Source: CAYQPF01 sp964419225
GTDB lineage: Bacteria > Cloacimonadota > Cloacimonadia > Cloacimonadales > CAYQPF01
Direction of reading: 5' to 3'
Assembly: GCA_964419225.1 (NCBI GenBank)
Contig: CAYQPF010000035.1
Span: 1-36,014, forward strand
Length of the DNA: 36,014 nt
The position numbers and the translations under genes were made by a program. The notes under the pieces were generated by a model. It searched no databases and had not been told where the DNA came from. It saw only the letters and a list, made by a program, of their open reading frames with translations. This document shows positions 17,695 through 26,573 of this stretch, piece by piece; the first letter of the stretch is position 1, and each line of letters begins with the position of its first letter.

Positions 17695-18422
17695 TTTATC
17701 CTCAGCAAAATATAGTCGGTCGTTTTTTCAATTCTAAAATACTTGCAGGTTAGTTTATTATTGCCGGCTATTTTATCAAATTGATTCAGCCATTCACCGG
17801 TGGAAATCGCTTTATCTTTGTTTGTATCAGAAGTTTTTAGAGCTTTAGTAGTTCTATAAACAGTTTGTCTTAAATAATAAAGTTGATCATCAAGAGATGT
17901 GCTTTGCACATCAGAACTTTGGGAATTGATAACAACGAGATACTTACCTGAGGTAAAGTCTGTACAAGAATATTCCTGCAAAAATTCTTCAGGAAGAGGA
18001 GATTTTCCGGGTGCTACGATAAATATGATATTATTGAACGCCGGACTGATCTTAATAAAATTCAAAAGATAATCCAAAGTCAGAGTGGTTTTGTATTCTG
18101 TTGCCAAAATACTGGATTCTCCACCAGATTTTTTTTCCCAGGCTCCTGCTAAAACACCACAGAAGAAGGAACTATCTGTTAAAGACTTGGAAAAATCCAG
18201 ATATTGAGAGAAAACATTTTCCTTGAGATTAATCTGGACTGAACGTTGGGGTGTTTGCTGAAAAGCTCCGCTAAGTATTTGAAGCAGTTCATCCTTGTTC
18301 GAGTCGAACCCTTTTGCTTTGAATTGATCATTACCTTCAGAGCTATGTATTAGCAAACTATAGTTTAACCCATTAAGGCTAAAACTGAGCATAAGGCAAA
18401 TTAAAATAATTATGGATTTCAT
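17691..18422 (-). CDS. Exported protein of unknown function with EF-hand-like loop
   Basis: I do not recognise the family. 243 residues with a signal peptide (MKSIIILICLMLSFSLNGLN). The middle alternates beta strands and helices (NNIIFIVAPGK, KYLVVINSQSSD), loosely like a caspase-type fold, but no His-Gly and Cys pair is present where that family needs them. Residues 199-210 (DTNKDKAISTGE) fit a canonical EF-hand calcium loop at positions 1, 3, 5, 8 and 12; a second partial loop starts at Asp40 (DSNKDELLQIL). Start and stop overlap the flanking genes by 4 bp each, so its product should be made in step with the MoxR/vWA neighbours. Confidence 0.6.
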   Translation of the reverse strand: MKSIIILICLMLSFSLNGLNYSLLIHSSEGNDQFKAKGFDSNKDELLQILSGAFQQTPQRSVQINLKENVFSQYLDFSKSLTDSSFFCGVLAGAWEKKSGGESSILATEYKTTLTLDYLLNFIKISPAFNNIIFIVAPGKSPLPEEFLQEYSCTDFTSGKYLVVINSQSSDVQSTSLDDQLYYLRQTVYRTTKALKTSDTNKDKAISTGEWLNQFDKIAGNNKLTCKYFRIEKTTDYILLRIK

Positions 18423-20149
18423 TTTTTCTTTCCTTTACCGGCAGGAACGGTATTGGTATTCTCAATTTCCGGAGTGGTTACCACCGGAGCTTCTGCTGCT
18501 TTCAAAGCAGTTTCCAGAATTTTAATTTGATTTAAAAGTTCAAAATAGTTTTTATAATTTTTGAATTGTTCCAGCATCTTACCCGATTCAGGATCAGTTT
18601 GATTCATTTGAGACTGTAGATTTTGATACTTCTGCAGAACAGGTGGAAATTTCTGGTACAGTTGATTAAGCGGATTTTTCAGCAGAGGAACAGCATTAAT
18701 CTTTTCAAAATAAATCATGTCAGGATACAACAAAGAAAGATCTTTCAGAGTGTTCGTTTTTGCTTTGAGCTCTTTATTGAATTTCGGCATTAAAAAGGTT
18801 GTTAAATATTGCTGACACAGATTAAGACTATCCGGTACAAAAAGAACATTTACCGGATTTGCACTCCCCGTAAAAATATTATCTAACTGCCCATATAGAA
18901 GACCAGGGCTGTCAACAGATCCATAGAATATGATATTTACCCCATTAAATGGCTTTTCATTAATGCTTCGTAAAAGATTATTTACGGTAAAGGCAGACCT
19001 GTCATTCTTCAAAACAGTAGCTGTTTCAGTGACAAAAAGATCTCCACAGATAATCAGATTCAGGGTGTAATCTAAATTTGTTTCCATCTTGGATATCCCG
19101 GACAAATAGGTCTCCAAGGTCGCAGGACTTTCATATGAGTAAAGAATATTGGCATTTGCCTTCTGTCCTATTCCAGTCCATTGATTGGAAAACAGATCAT
19201 AAAAGAAGTTTGCCTTTTCTTCATATGCTTTGTTACCGTTAAAAATATAAGTATAGTTATTAGTATCCTGCTTCAAATCCATCCAGTCCTGAGGATAGCC
19301 CTGAACAATATTCTGCAGATAATAATTCAAACTATCTTCTAATGCATAGAAATCATTGTTTTTGGCAAAAGAAGAGTAAAAAAGCGAAAACGTATCTGTT
19401 CTTACTATTTCATAAATATCTTTACAGGAAAAAATAAAGTTGTTCAATCCGGGTTTAAGAATCAGGTTTTTCTTGAAGATTTTTTCCTTTGTTAAAGGCA
19501 ATTTCTCATTATTAAGAATAACCTCCTTCAAGGAGTATTTATGATTCACAGTAAAAGTCAGTTCTGCTGTAGGGGGAGTAAAACTTAAGATACTCGAGTT
19601 GAAGGTAACTTTTGGAGTTGGAAGATTGTTTTTGAATTTATCAGGGAAGTCGGTCATTAGACATTCTTTAATCAGAGAAGACATTTTGGAATTGGTTTGC
19701 TGAGAAAAGAATTGATAGTAAGCAAACAACATTTTGTAAATATCCGGCGAACGTCGATCAATTTTATGGATCAGATTCTGATAATATTTATCCTGATATT
19801 TTGTAAGCGAAAGCAAAGTTAAAAGGGAATCTGATGGATTTATTAAATAGGCCTGTGACAGATAATTGTAGGCCAAATCACTCTTTTCACACTGAAAATA
19901 AATAACACCCTTTGCCTTTAAAAAAACCGGTTGAGGTACAACATTATCCTCAAAATTACTCAGCTCCTGACTTGCCATGACCGGCATAAAATTGGCCAGA
20001 TAACTCTCCAGCAATTCTATTCGCAAAGCTATACTCTTAGGATTATAAAAGACTTTCTGATACAAACTGTCTAAAGAAGTCGCACTATTTTCAGCAGTCA
20101 ATAAGGTTAAAACTGAAAACAGTATTAATAATAGAATTATCTTTTTCAT
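18419..20149 (-). CDS. Exported TPR-like protein of unknown function in the MoxR/vWA module
   Basis: I do not recognise the family. The ATG at 20149 is preferred over an in-frame TTG at 20155; it lies 2 nt after the moxR stop. 576 residues with a signal peptide (MKKIILLLILFSVLTLLTAE). About 20-160 look TPR-like (VFLKAKGVIYFQCEKSDLAY). About 180-260 are beta-rich (TFNSSILSFTPPTAELTF), possibly Ig-like. About 330-450 alternate strands and helices (LNLIICGDLFV, VNIIFYGSVDSPG, NVLFVPDSLN). The end is coiled-coil and stops in a basic tail (GKGKKK). It shares a 4-bp overlap with the next gene. The place in the operon suggests a component of an envelope complex handled by MoxR. Confidence 0.6.
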   Translation of the reverse strand: MKKIILLLILFSVLTLLTAENSATSLDSLYQKVFYNPKSIALRIELLESYLANFMPVMASQELSNFEDNVVPQPVFLKAKGVIYFQCEKSDLAYNYLSQAYLINPSDSLLTLLSLTKYQDKYYQNLIHKIDRRSPDIYKMLFAYYQFFSQQTNSKMSSLIKECLMTDFPDKFKNNLPTPKVTFNSSILSFTPPTAELTFTVNHKYSLKEVILNNEKLPLTKEKIFKKNLILKPGLNNFIFSCKDIYEIVRTDTFSLFYSSFAKNNDFYALEDSLNYYLQNIVQGYPQDWMDLKQDTNNYTYIFNGNKAYEEKANFFYDLFSNQWTGIGQKANANILYSYESPATLETYLSGISKMETNLDYTLNLIICGDLFVTETATVLKNDRSAFTVNNLLRSINEKPFNGVNIIFYGSVDSPGLLYGQLDNIFTGSANPVNVLFVPDSLNLCQQYLTTFLMPKFNKELKAKTNTLKDLSLLYPDMIYFEKINAVPLLKNPLNQLYQKFPPVLQKYQNLQSQMNQTDPESGKMLEQFKNYKNYFELLNQIKILETALKAAEAPVVTTPEIENTNTVPAGKGKKK

Positions 20150-20151
20150 AC

Positions 20152-21144
20152 TCAACCAAGGGTTTTTAGTATTTTTTGGACAATATCCTGAGATTTGTAT
20201 CCCTCTGCTTCTGCAGCAAAAGAGAGAAGCAGTCTGTGTTGCAGAACGATCTCAGCAGAGCTGATCACATCTTCAACCGATGGTGTAAGTCGATTATCCA
20301 TGGCAGCTTTGGCTTTGGCAGCCAGAACCAGGAATTGAGAAGCTCGAGGCCCGGCACCCCAGTTAACCATACTCTTAACAAAGTCCGGTGCTTCAGGATT
20401 TGAAGGGCGGGTTTTTCTTACCAATTTAACAATAAAATCAAGAACATGCTCACTCACAGGAATATTCCGGATTGATTCCTGAATTTTTACAATGTGGGCG
20501 GCATCTGTTATCTTTCTCAATTCTGTTTTTTCTGAACTTGTAGTTTTTTCAGCTATCATTTTCTCAGTATCATAAGAAGGATAATCAATATAAATCTTAA
20601 ACATAAATCTGTCTAACTGAGCTTCGGGTAAAGGGTATGTACCCTCCTGCTCGATTGGATTCTGGGTCGCTAATACTAAAAATGGTTGATCCAAATTATA
20701 TGTCTGATTTCCTGCTGTAACCTGATACTCCTGCATAGCCTGCAATAGTGCAGACTGCGTCTTGGGAGGTGTTCTGTTGATTTCATCTGCCAGAATAATA
20801 TTAGCAAAGACAGGACCCTTGATGTATTCAAAATACCGTTTACCATCAGATTTATCTTCAGCTAAAATATCTGTACCTGTAATATCAGATGGCATTAAAT
20901 CCGGGGTAAACTGAATTCTGCTAAACTTTAGATCCATTACTCGAGCTAAGGATGATACTAAAAGTGTCTTAGCCAAGCCAGGGACTCCTTCCAACAAACA
21001 ATGCCCGTTACAAAACAAGGCACAAAGGAAATCCTCTATTACTTTTTCCTGTCCGTAAACAGACTTATTTATTTCCGAAATTATCTTTTTCTTAGTATCC
21101 TGTACTGTTTCCAGCACTTTTACGAAATCAGCGTTACTTTTCAT
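20152..21144 (-). CDS. MoxR-family AAA+ ATPase
   Basis: 330 residues, the usual size. Walker A is LEGVPGLAKTLLVSSLAR (about 51-68), Walker B with the family extension is IILADEINRTPPKTQSALL (about 116-134), sensor 1 is VLATQNPIEQEGTYPLPEAQ, and the Arg-finger region reads LDRFMFKIYIDYP. MoxR ATPases act as cytoplasmic chaperone-like remodelers, mostly with vWA partners. Usual operons contain a DUF58 protein and one or two Bat-type vWA membrane proteins. Here no DUF58 gene is present, and three exported proteins, the last a vWA protein, follow instead. The start overlaps the preceding membrane-protein gene by 11 bp. Confidence 0.93.
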   Translation of the reverse strand: MKSNADFVKVLETVQDTKKKIISEINKSVYGQEKVIEDFLCALFCNGHCLLEGVPGLAKTLLVSSLARVMDLKFSRIQFTPDLMPSDITGTDILAEDKSDGKRYFEYIKGPVFANIILADEINRTPPKTQSALLQAMQEYQVTAGNQTYNLDQPFLVLATQNPIEQEGTYPLPEAQLDRFMFKIYIDYPSYDTEKMIAEKTTSSEKTELRKITDAAHIVKIQESIRNIPVSEHVLDFIVKLVRKTRPSNPEAPDFVKSMVNWGAGPRASQFLVLAAKAKAAMDNRLTPSVEDVISSAEIVLQHRLLLSFAAEAEGYKSQDIVQKILKTLG

Positions 21145-22141
21145 TTTCTATTGCTCCTGTTTCTATAACATCAATAATTTTATAACCGGAATAACTGATG
21201 GCAATAAATCCCACCAGAATAATCAAACCGCCTGTCAATAAATGGGCAAAAGCCATGACAGCACTCACCATCGTTTTATCAAGTCCCAGACCTGCTGAGA
21301 ATACAATAATCATCACAAGTTCATTACTCCCGATTTGAGCAGGAGGATGTGGTATAACATAAGACAAATATATCAGGGTATATCCGAATAAAATCATAAA
21401 ATAATTGATCTCCTGATTAAATGCCTTGAACATAAACAGGAAATAAACACTATCAATACTGACAGCTAATAGTGTAAGAATAAGTAACTCCGGCAGAAGA
21501 ACGTAATGATTTTTGAAAATTGCAACACCTTCGACAAACAATTGCACAATATCTTCGTATTTTTTTTCGTATTTATAGGGGATATATTTACTCCAACGGT
21601 GGAGAAAAGCAATAATTTCATCTTTCTTTATTGCAGATAAAATCAAAATAGTAAATCCAACAAAAAATACAGCTATCAACATAATAATCAGAAATAATAA
21701 ATAATCCGATACATGTACATTAAGAAAAGGTAATAAAATTAAGACCAGAAAAATTGAAACTGAATCAAACATCTTGTCAATGAAAACAGAAGGTAGTGTT
21801 TTCGAAATAGGAACACCCGTAGTCTTTTTAACAAAAAAACTCTTTGCCAACTCGCCTGCTCGAACAGGGATCATATAATTTATAAAATTCCCTGCCATCC
21901 AAATCAAAAAGGTACGACCTGCACCCATCTTTAAATTCACAGAGAGAAGTTTATTCCAGCGTAAGGAGCGTACAAAGTATGATAATAAATACAAAAATGC
22001 TGCAATCACGACATATGATAGTTTTACACTCCGGAAATATGGCACAATATCTTTTACATCAATAAATTTAGACCAGATACCCAGAAAAAGAACACCGATA
22101 ATTAATCCCAGTATTACTTTCCAAATATTACTTTTTTTCAT
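21134..22141 (-). CDS. UPF0104 / LPG-synthase-type integral membrane protein
   Basis: 335 residues with about eight transmembrane helices. The pattern fits the lysylphosphatidylglycerol-synthase N-terminal/AglD family: YFVRSLRWNKLLS, FLIWMAGNFINYMIPVRAGE, KTLPSVFIDKMFDSVSIF and YVIPHPPAQIGSNELVMI. There is no C-terminal aminoacyl-transfer domain, so it is not an LPG synthase. Members of this group are thought to move or flip lipids or lipid-linked intermediates, or to assist glycosyl transfer. Its position among lipid and nucleotide-sugar genes fits a lipid translocator, which is inference. It overlaps its neighbours by 14 and 11 bp. Confidence 0.82.
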   Translation of the reverse strand: MKKSNIWKVILGLIIGVLFLGIWSKFIDVKDIVPYFRSVKLSYVVIAAFLYLLSYFVRSLRWNKLLSVNLKMGAGRTFLIWMAGNFINYMIPVRAGELAKSFFVKKTTGVPISKTLPSVFIDKMFDSVSIFLVLILLPFLNVHVSDYLLFLIIMLIAVFFVGFTILILSAIKKDEIIAFLHRWSKYIPYKYEKKYEDIVQLFVEGVAIFKNHYVLLPELLILTLLAVSIDSVYFLFMFKAFNQEINYFMILFGYTLIYLSYVIPHPPAQIGSNELVMIIVFSAGLGLDKTMVSAVMAFAHLLTGGLIILVGFIAISYSGYKIIDVIETGAIENEK

Positions 22142-23237
22142 AGTTTTCAGGATTAGAAAATCCCTTTACTCCGATTAGCTTTTTAGGACAAATATCGTAA
22201 CAGTGCAAACAACGCAAGCATTTTTTACGATCAAATGTAAACTTTGCAGATATTGCTCCAACTGGGCATTCTTCAAGACATTTTCGACAATCCTGACAGA
22301 AGGAAATAGGTTCCAAAATCGGCCTCGTCCCAAAATAGCCTGTCTTGTAAAGAAAAGTATTAAAATGTACGGAAAATAATTTTTCGAACACAAAATCAAT
22401 TATATACAGACATCTGTAGGCAAACTGATAACCCTTACTTTGCTTTGGCAGTTCAAATTTATGTCTTTCAATATTCCCTTCGATTTCAATTGGTACATTA
22501 TTCCGAGCTAAGTTTATATAGGAAATATCTTTATAATCTACACCCATGAAATCGCAGGCAATTTTATCAGTTGCAAAGGGATCTAATCCTGCTATCAGAG
22601 TCATAGTCTTTTTCAAATTTCCATAAACCGCCCCATCACCTTCCATGGAATTGATAGCATCGATAATGGTTAAGGTTGGCTTTATAACCTTGTTCAGATC
22701 AGCCACAGCCGCATGAATCCCTAAACTATGCATCAATTTACGAGTGTCATGATGACAAAAACCCATCAGATTCTTCATCCCCAGAGTAACCTGGGTTATA
22801 ACGTGCGTTTTCAAAATCGGCACATTTACAATCTTATTTTCCAAAACTATTCTTGGGACTTTAATCTTTTTCAGTACAAAAGAATTGGGAACAGGTATGG
22901 TTATAAAATCCTTCTCTTCAGGAATAAATACTTCTATATCGTGTTTTTCTGCAAATTCCCAGATCTTCAAATAATTGAACACTTCGCGGGTATCAAATTC
23001 CATTCCCGGCATCTCACAGATTATAGGCTTACATCCCAGTGTCTGAAGTTTCTGCACGATAGCTTCCAGTAATCCAAGATTGGTCGTGGCACCCTTGGAA
23101 TTCTCTCTGGGTGCTACAAAATTCGGCTTTAGGATAACCCTTTCTCCACTCTTGAATAATTGAGTCCATTCTAATTTATCCAGAAAAGGATATATGTCCA
23201 GTTCATCCTTAAGCTTCTGTATATAAACCTTATTCAT
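22128..23237 (-). CDS. DUF362 protein with two [4Fe-4S] ferredoxin clusters
   Basis: The ATG at 23237 (MNKVYIQKLKDEL) lies 4 nt after the stop of the methyltransferase gene; a longer frame to 23345 would run through that gene and is rejected. 369 residues. The DUF362 core spans about 20-270: VILKPNFVAPRENSKGATTN, VNVPILKTHVITQVTLGMKN, DAINSMEGDGAVYGN and DPFATDKIACDFMGVDY. The C-terminal ferredoxin domain has CQDCRKCLEECP and CLRCLHCYDICP, eight Cys for two cubane clusters. The role of DUF362 is not established; it may supply electrons to a partner enzyme. Near an ether lipid module, double-bond reduction is one conceivable use, but nothing here proves it. Confidence 0.85.
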   Translation of the reverse strand: MNKVYIQKLKDELDIYPFLDKLEWTQLFKSGERVILKPNFVAPRENSKGATTNLGLLEAIVQKLQTLGCKPIICEMPGMEFDTREVFNYLKIWEFAEKHDIEVFIPEEKDFITIPVPNSFVLKKIKVPRIVLENKIVNVPILKTHVITQVTLGMKNLMGFCHHDTRKLMHSLGIHAAVADLNKVIKPTLTIIDAINSMEGDGAVYGNLKKTMTLIAGLDPFATDKIACDFMGVDYKDISYINLARNNVPIEIEGNIERHKFELPKQSKGYQFAYRCLYIIDFVFEKLFSVHFNTFLYKTGYFGTRPILEPISFCQDCRKCLEECPVGAISAKFTFDRKKCLRCLHCYDICPKKLIGVKGFSNPENYEKK

Positions 23238-23241
23238 TGTC

Positions 23242-24072
23242 TCAATTGGGAACAAAAACATAGTATTTATGATGAGCCCAGAATTGCTTGAAGAAGTCCG
23301 GTGCTGCTTTTTCCAACCAAAAATACTGAAGCATTTTATCTTCAAAAAGAGGATCTTTGTCCCGATAAAAATCCATAATCGTTACTGCACTCTTAGGTTC
23401 ATCACTTGGGGGTAACTTAATCCCGAACTTAGCCACAAACTCCTCTTTAGGCATCCCGATATCCGGCCAGGGTGGACAATCAATGAAATTACTCAATATC
23501 AAATTCCAGCCCATACTTTTCATTATTGGTTTAAAACACCCAGGTGAAATATATTCTTCCTTTAAGGTCGATTGTAACTCTTTCTTCCCAAAATATTTCT
23601 GGGACAAATAACCTAAACCTGTTGTATTCGGAACACAAAGCACAATAACTTTCTTTGTAACCCTGTTCAGTTCTGCTAAAAATTGCGTAATATCTTGTAC
23701 AAACCAAAGTGCAGAGAAATTCCAGGAAAAATCTATACTTTTGTCAGGTAAATTAATATTATCGTAGTTTGTGTTATATTGAAAATTGGCTGAAAGATTT
23801 GTCTTCTTCCATTCTTCTTCCATTAAACTAATTCTTTCTTCATCATGATCAAGCAACGTAATATTCATTCCCTTCAGAGCTAAATTCATACTATTGATTC
23901 AACTCAGACCTGTAAAACCAAAACAAGGTGCCTCTAAGACAGACTCTACCTTGAAATTGCGGACAATCTTATTCAAAAAATGATTAATTATTACTCTTTC
24001 ATAGGAAGAGCCTAGACCCTCATCAGGATCAGAAAAATAGTTTTTCCAGATATTAACAATTGGAATGGCCAT
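23242..24072 (-). pseudogene. Class I SAM methyltransferase interrupted by an in-frame TGA
   Basis: The ATG at 24072 (MAIPIVNIWKNYFSDPDEGL) has a perfect AAGGAG 4 nt upstream and overlaps the end of the epimerase gene by 20 bp. The frame would give 276 residues. A single TGA at 23899-23901 splits it: the part before ends SVLEAPCFGFTGLS, and the same frame resumes INSMNLALKGMNITLLDHDE. The break is inside motif I of the SAM-binding fold; the acidic residue ending strand 2 (LLDHDEER) lies after it. The rest is intact (SIDFSWNFSALWFVQDI, AELNRVTKKVIVLCVPNTTG). One base change from GGA, CGA or AGA would explain it. It could also be a sequencing or assembly error, or two fragments joined by re-initiation at the ATG at 23889. 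The substrate is unknown; its place suggests lipid or glycan methylation. Confidence 0.75.
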
Positions 24073-25033
24073 TTTGCTCCTTATACCAATCAATAACTCT
24101 CTGAAAATCAGGTATTGTATGGCATTCATCTAACTTCAAATCAGCGTATGTATCCTCGGTATTGTAATCCCAATCCCGTGAGATCAATTCTATTCTGCTG
24201 GTCCACAATTCGTTCTTTAAAGCCTTGAAAAAAGTTTCACTCAAGCGAAAACAACTGTCAGATAACATAATATTATAATTCTTTTTCTTTAAGCCATCTC
24301 TGATAAAAGTGAACAAGTCTTTCAATATAACAGGTTCTTTATCTGCTAAATTATATGCTTTACCGACAGGAAGATCAAGTTCGCAAGCATTGACAAACGC
24401 CTGTGTTATCAAATCCACATTCGCCAAATGAATCTTAACCTCACTCATAGGCAGGGCCATCATATATTTATCTGTCAGTTTTGTCAGAGTATAAGGAAAT
24501 CCATAATCTCCTTCACCATATGTAATCGAAGGTCTCAAAACCACTGCATTCAAGCCAAGTTTCACCTTCTCCTGAATCATTTTTTCACATTCTATCTTAG
24601 TGATATGATAATAATTATCCCGTTTGAACGGAGTTGAATCATTCGCCGGGACGCTTTGCGGTATCGCTCCATACACACCGACTGAAGAGCAGAATATGAA
24701 TTTACTGTTGTTCTTCAGAGCGTTATCAAGCAATTTACCGGTTGCTTTGATATTGGCCAGAAAGTACGAAGACATGGGGAACCTTCTCCCGCCTCGCAAA
24801 GCACCAATATGCATAATAATGTCGAAGGAATTCTGATTAAGGTATTTCTCCAAACCAAAAACATTCTCCAAATTGATTTCTACCAATTGAATCTTATCTC
24901 TGTATTCTGCAATTTTCTGCAAATCAGAACCAGGTCGGACAAGCCCTGTTATCTCATAATCTTTTTCTATTAATTGCTTCAGAATGTGATGTCCGATAAA
25001 GCCATTGATCCCTGTTACTAATATTTTTTTCAT
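24053..25033 (-). CDS. NAD(P)-dependent epimerase/dehydratase (extended SDR)
   Basis: The ATG at 25033 (MKKILVTGINGFIGHHILKQ) begins directly with the Rossmann motif GxNGFxG and lies 1 nt after the preceding stop; longer in-frame starts run into the neighbouring gene. 326 residues. The catalytic residues fit the extended SDR type: FIFCSSVGVYGA for the Ser and NYYHITKIECEK for the YxxxK pair. The C-terminal half gives VVLRPSITYGEGDYG and the usual substrate region. Expected substrates are nucleotide sugars or, in some members, sterol- or polyprenyl-like alcohols; which one cannot be told. It overlaps the methyltransferase gene by 20 bp. Confidence 0.88.
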   Translation of the reverse strand: MKKILVTGINGFIGHHILKQLIEKDYEITGLVRPGSDLQKIAEYRDKIQLVEINLENVFGLEKYLNQNSFDIIMHIGALRGGRRFPMSSYFLANIKATGKLLDNALKNNSKFIFCSSVGVYGAIPQSVPANDSTPFKRDNYYHITKIECEKMIQEKVKLGLNAVVLRPSITYGEGDYGFPYTLTKLTDKYMMALPMSEVKIHLANVDLITQAFVNACELDLPVGKAYNLADKEPVILKDLFTFIRDGLKKKNYNIMLSDSCFRLSETFFKALKNELWTSRIELISRDWDYNTEDTYADLKLDECHTIPDFQRVIDWYKEQNGHSNC

Positions 25034-25034
25034 T

Positions 25035-25820
25035 CTATAATCCAAATAATTTCTTAAATAATGATTTTTTTGCTTCCGGCTGCTTCTTAAAGCGTTCCGC
25101 TCCAAAATAATTTACTTTTTCGTTTTTCAGCATCTTCATGGGATTGATTTCGGAAAGTAATTTAGCAGTATGATCATTGGTTTCACTCCGAATAGCTTCT
25201 ACTGCATCAACATAACTATAATCCTGTGTATGACAGTGAGTATCAGAACCTAAAAAATGTGCATATCCGTTGTAGATCATTTCCCAGGCAGTATCCTGAA
25301 TCTTCTTGCCATAACCACCCAACAGGCTTCCGGTATTGATCTGCATATAAATATTCCGATGAATCAGATCTTCTACTGCATAGGGATTATTAATAAATTC
25401 TGTATATCTTTCAGGATGAGCCAAAATCGGTTTATAACCCTGTTTTACCAGAATATAATAAATATCGAGCAAACCGTTGGGAAAACCATTCATACTGGTT
25501 TCCATAAGAATATAATTTGTATTATTTAAGGTCAGGTTTTCCTTGATAACATCCAAGTGAATATCTTCACTAAGAAATATTTCTGCACCACGGTAAAGTT
25601 CAATATTTATATTCTCTCTTTGTACTGCATCTTTTAATATCTGAAATTTCACATTTTGAATTTCCGCTGTATTATCATAAAATCCCTTCATGTAATGGGG
25701 AGTCAAAATTACACCTTTAATTCCCTCCTCACTCATAAACTTCAAATAATCTAAAGATGTATCCAGATCCGGAGATCCGTCATCAACATCAAACATAATG
25801 TGAGAATGTATATCAATCAT
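25035..25820 (-). CDS. CpsB/CapC-type PHP tyrosine-protein phosphatase
   Basis: 261 residues, a full-length member of the PHP-fold phosphatase family of capsule and exopolysaccharide loci. Metal-ligand motifs are HSH (His4, His6), DVDDGSPDLDTSL, VILTPHYM, RGAEIFL, PILAHPERYTEF and FLGSDTHCH. In polysaccharide loci this family removes phosphate from a tyrosine kinase that controls chain length. No bacterial tyrosine kinase gene is present in the window. It overlaps the GGGP synthase gene by 4 bp (ATGA) and is followed by the epimerase after 1 nt. A role in tuning surface glycan or glycolipid export is inferred. Confidence 0.9.
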   Translation of the reverse strand: MIDIHSHIMFDVDDGSPDLDTSLDYLKFMSEEGIKGVILTPHYMKGFYDNTAEIQNVKFQILKDAVQRENINIELYRGAEIFLSEDIHLDVIKENLTLNNTNYILMETSMNGFPNGLLDIYYILVKQGYKPILAHPERYTEFINNPYAVEDLIHRNIYMQINTGSLLGGYGKKIQDTAWEMIYNGYAHFLGSDTHCHTQDYSYVDAVEAIRSETNDHTAKLLSEINPMKMLKNEKVNYFGAERFKKQPEAKKSLFKKLFGL

Positions 25821-26572
25821 ATGCCATCCTTACTAATTTGTATTGCCTGAGCAAATTCACTGATTAATGCTTTATCCGGAGTGTTCTCGAAAACAGTCCC
25901 AATCACCACAAAATCTGCTCCGGCTCTTGCTTTACAAGCCGCTTCCTCAGGTGTTTTTATGCCACCCCCGACAATAAGAGGGATTTCAATATTATTTTTT
26001 ACAACGGTAATCATTTCTTCAGGCACAGAGTTTTTAGCTCCGCTTCCGGCTTCCAAATAAACCATTCGCATGCCTAAATACTGCCCGGCTAAAGCATGCG
26101 TCACCGCAATATCAATTTTCTTTCTGGGTATGGGAATACTGTGACTCATGTACTGCACCGAAGTCAAACTGTTGGATTCGATCAACAAATAAGCAGTACC
26201 AATACTTTCCAGATTATACTTTTTAATCAAAGGAGCAGAACGAACCTGTTCTCCTACTAATAATTCCGGATTCCTGCTGCTCAGCATACTTAATAAGAGT
26301 ATTGCATCAGCATATGGAGAAACGAAATTAAACAATCCTGGGAAGATTATTAATGGTATTTTTACCTGCTTTTTTATTTCTCTTAAACACGATTCAAAAT
26401 TATCATGGAGCATCATACTACCACCTATGAGAAGTGCATCTGCCCCACTTTCTTCGCAATCCAAGGCAAAATCTATAGCAGTTCCCTCGCTATGCTTATC
26501 CGGATCGATAAGACAGAAAAACCCAGTTCTTTTCCGGGCAATTTCTAAGAGTTTCTCATATGTTTTTATCAT
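25817..26572 (-). CDS. Geranylgeranylglyceryl phosphate synthase family (GGGPS, group II type)
   Basis: 251 residues with the complete TIM-barrel motif set: LIDPDKH (Asp23, Asp25, Lys26), ALLIGGSMM, FPGLFNFVSPYADA, SMLSSRNPELLVGEQV, GTAYLLIES, PIPRKKIDIAVTHALA, MVYLEAGSGAKNSVP and VGGGIKTPEE. These match group II GGGPS of archaea and some Bacteroidetes better than the shorter PcrB type. GGGPS joins sn-glycerol-1-phosphate to a long prenyl diphosphate by an ether bond, the first committed step of archaeal-type lipids. It lies directly after the DGGGP-synthase-type UbiA (1-nt gap) and just downstream of a GGPP-type prenyl synthase. The alternative is a heptaprenylglyceryl phosphate synthase; the neighbours favour GGPP. 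No glycerol-1-phosphate dehydrogenase is in the window. Confidence 0.93.
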   Translation of the reverse strand: MIKTYEKLLEIARKRTGFFCLIDPDKHSEGTAIDFALDCEESGADALLIGGSMMLHDNFESCLREIKKQVKIPLIIFPGLFNFVSPYADAILLLSMLSSRNPELLVGEQVRSAPLIKKYNLESIGTAYLLIESNSLTSVQYMSHSIPIPRKKIDIAVTHALAGQYLGMRMVYLEAGSGAKNSVPEEMITVVKNNIEIPLIVGGGIKTPEEAACKARAGADFVVIGTVFENTPDKALISEFAQAIQISKDGI

Positions 26573-26573
26573 A

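Noticed and set aside
17691..18422. Caspase-like (peptidase C14) protease
   Set aside because: The strand/helix pattern is suggestive, but the catalytic His-Gly and Cys motifs are not present at the expected places, so I left it unassigned.
23238..23345. Longer N-terminus of the DUF362 protein, up to 23345
   Set aside because: It would run through the coding end of the methyltransferase gene. The start at 23237, 4 nt after that gene's stop, fits the operon and the family N-terminus better.
23860..23901. Selenocysteine at the TGA of the methyltransferase
   Set aside because: No hairpin with the features of a bacterial SECIS element follows the TGA, and the site is in a SAM-binding loop where selenocysteine is not expected.
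25817..26572. PcrB (heptaprenylglyceryl phosphate synthase) instead of GGGPS
   Set aside because: The length of 251 residues and the SRNPELLVGEQV and YLEAGSGA motif context fit group II GGGPS, and the adjacent DGGGPS-type and GGPP-type genes support C20. It is not fully excluded without a tree.
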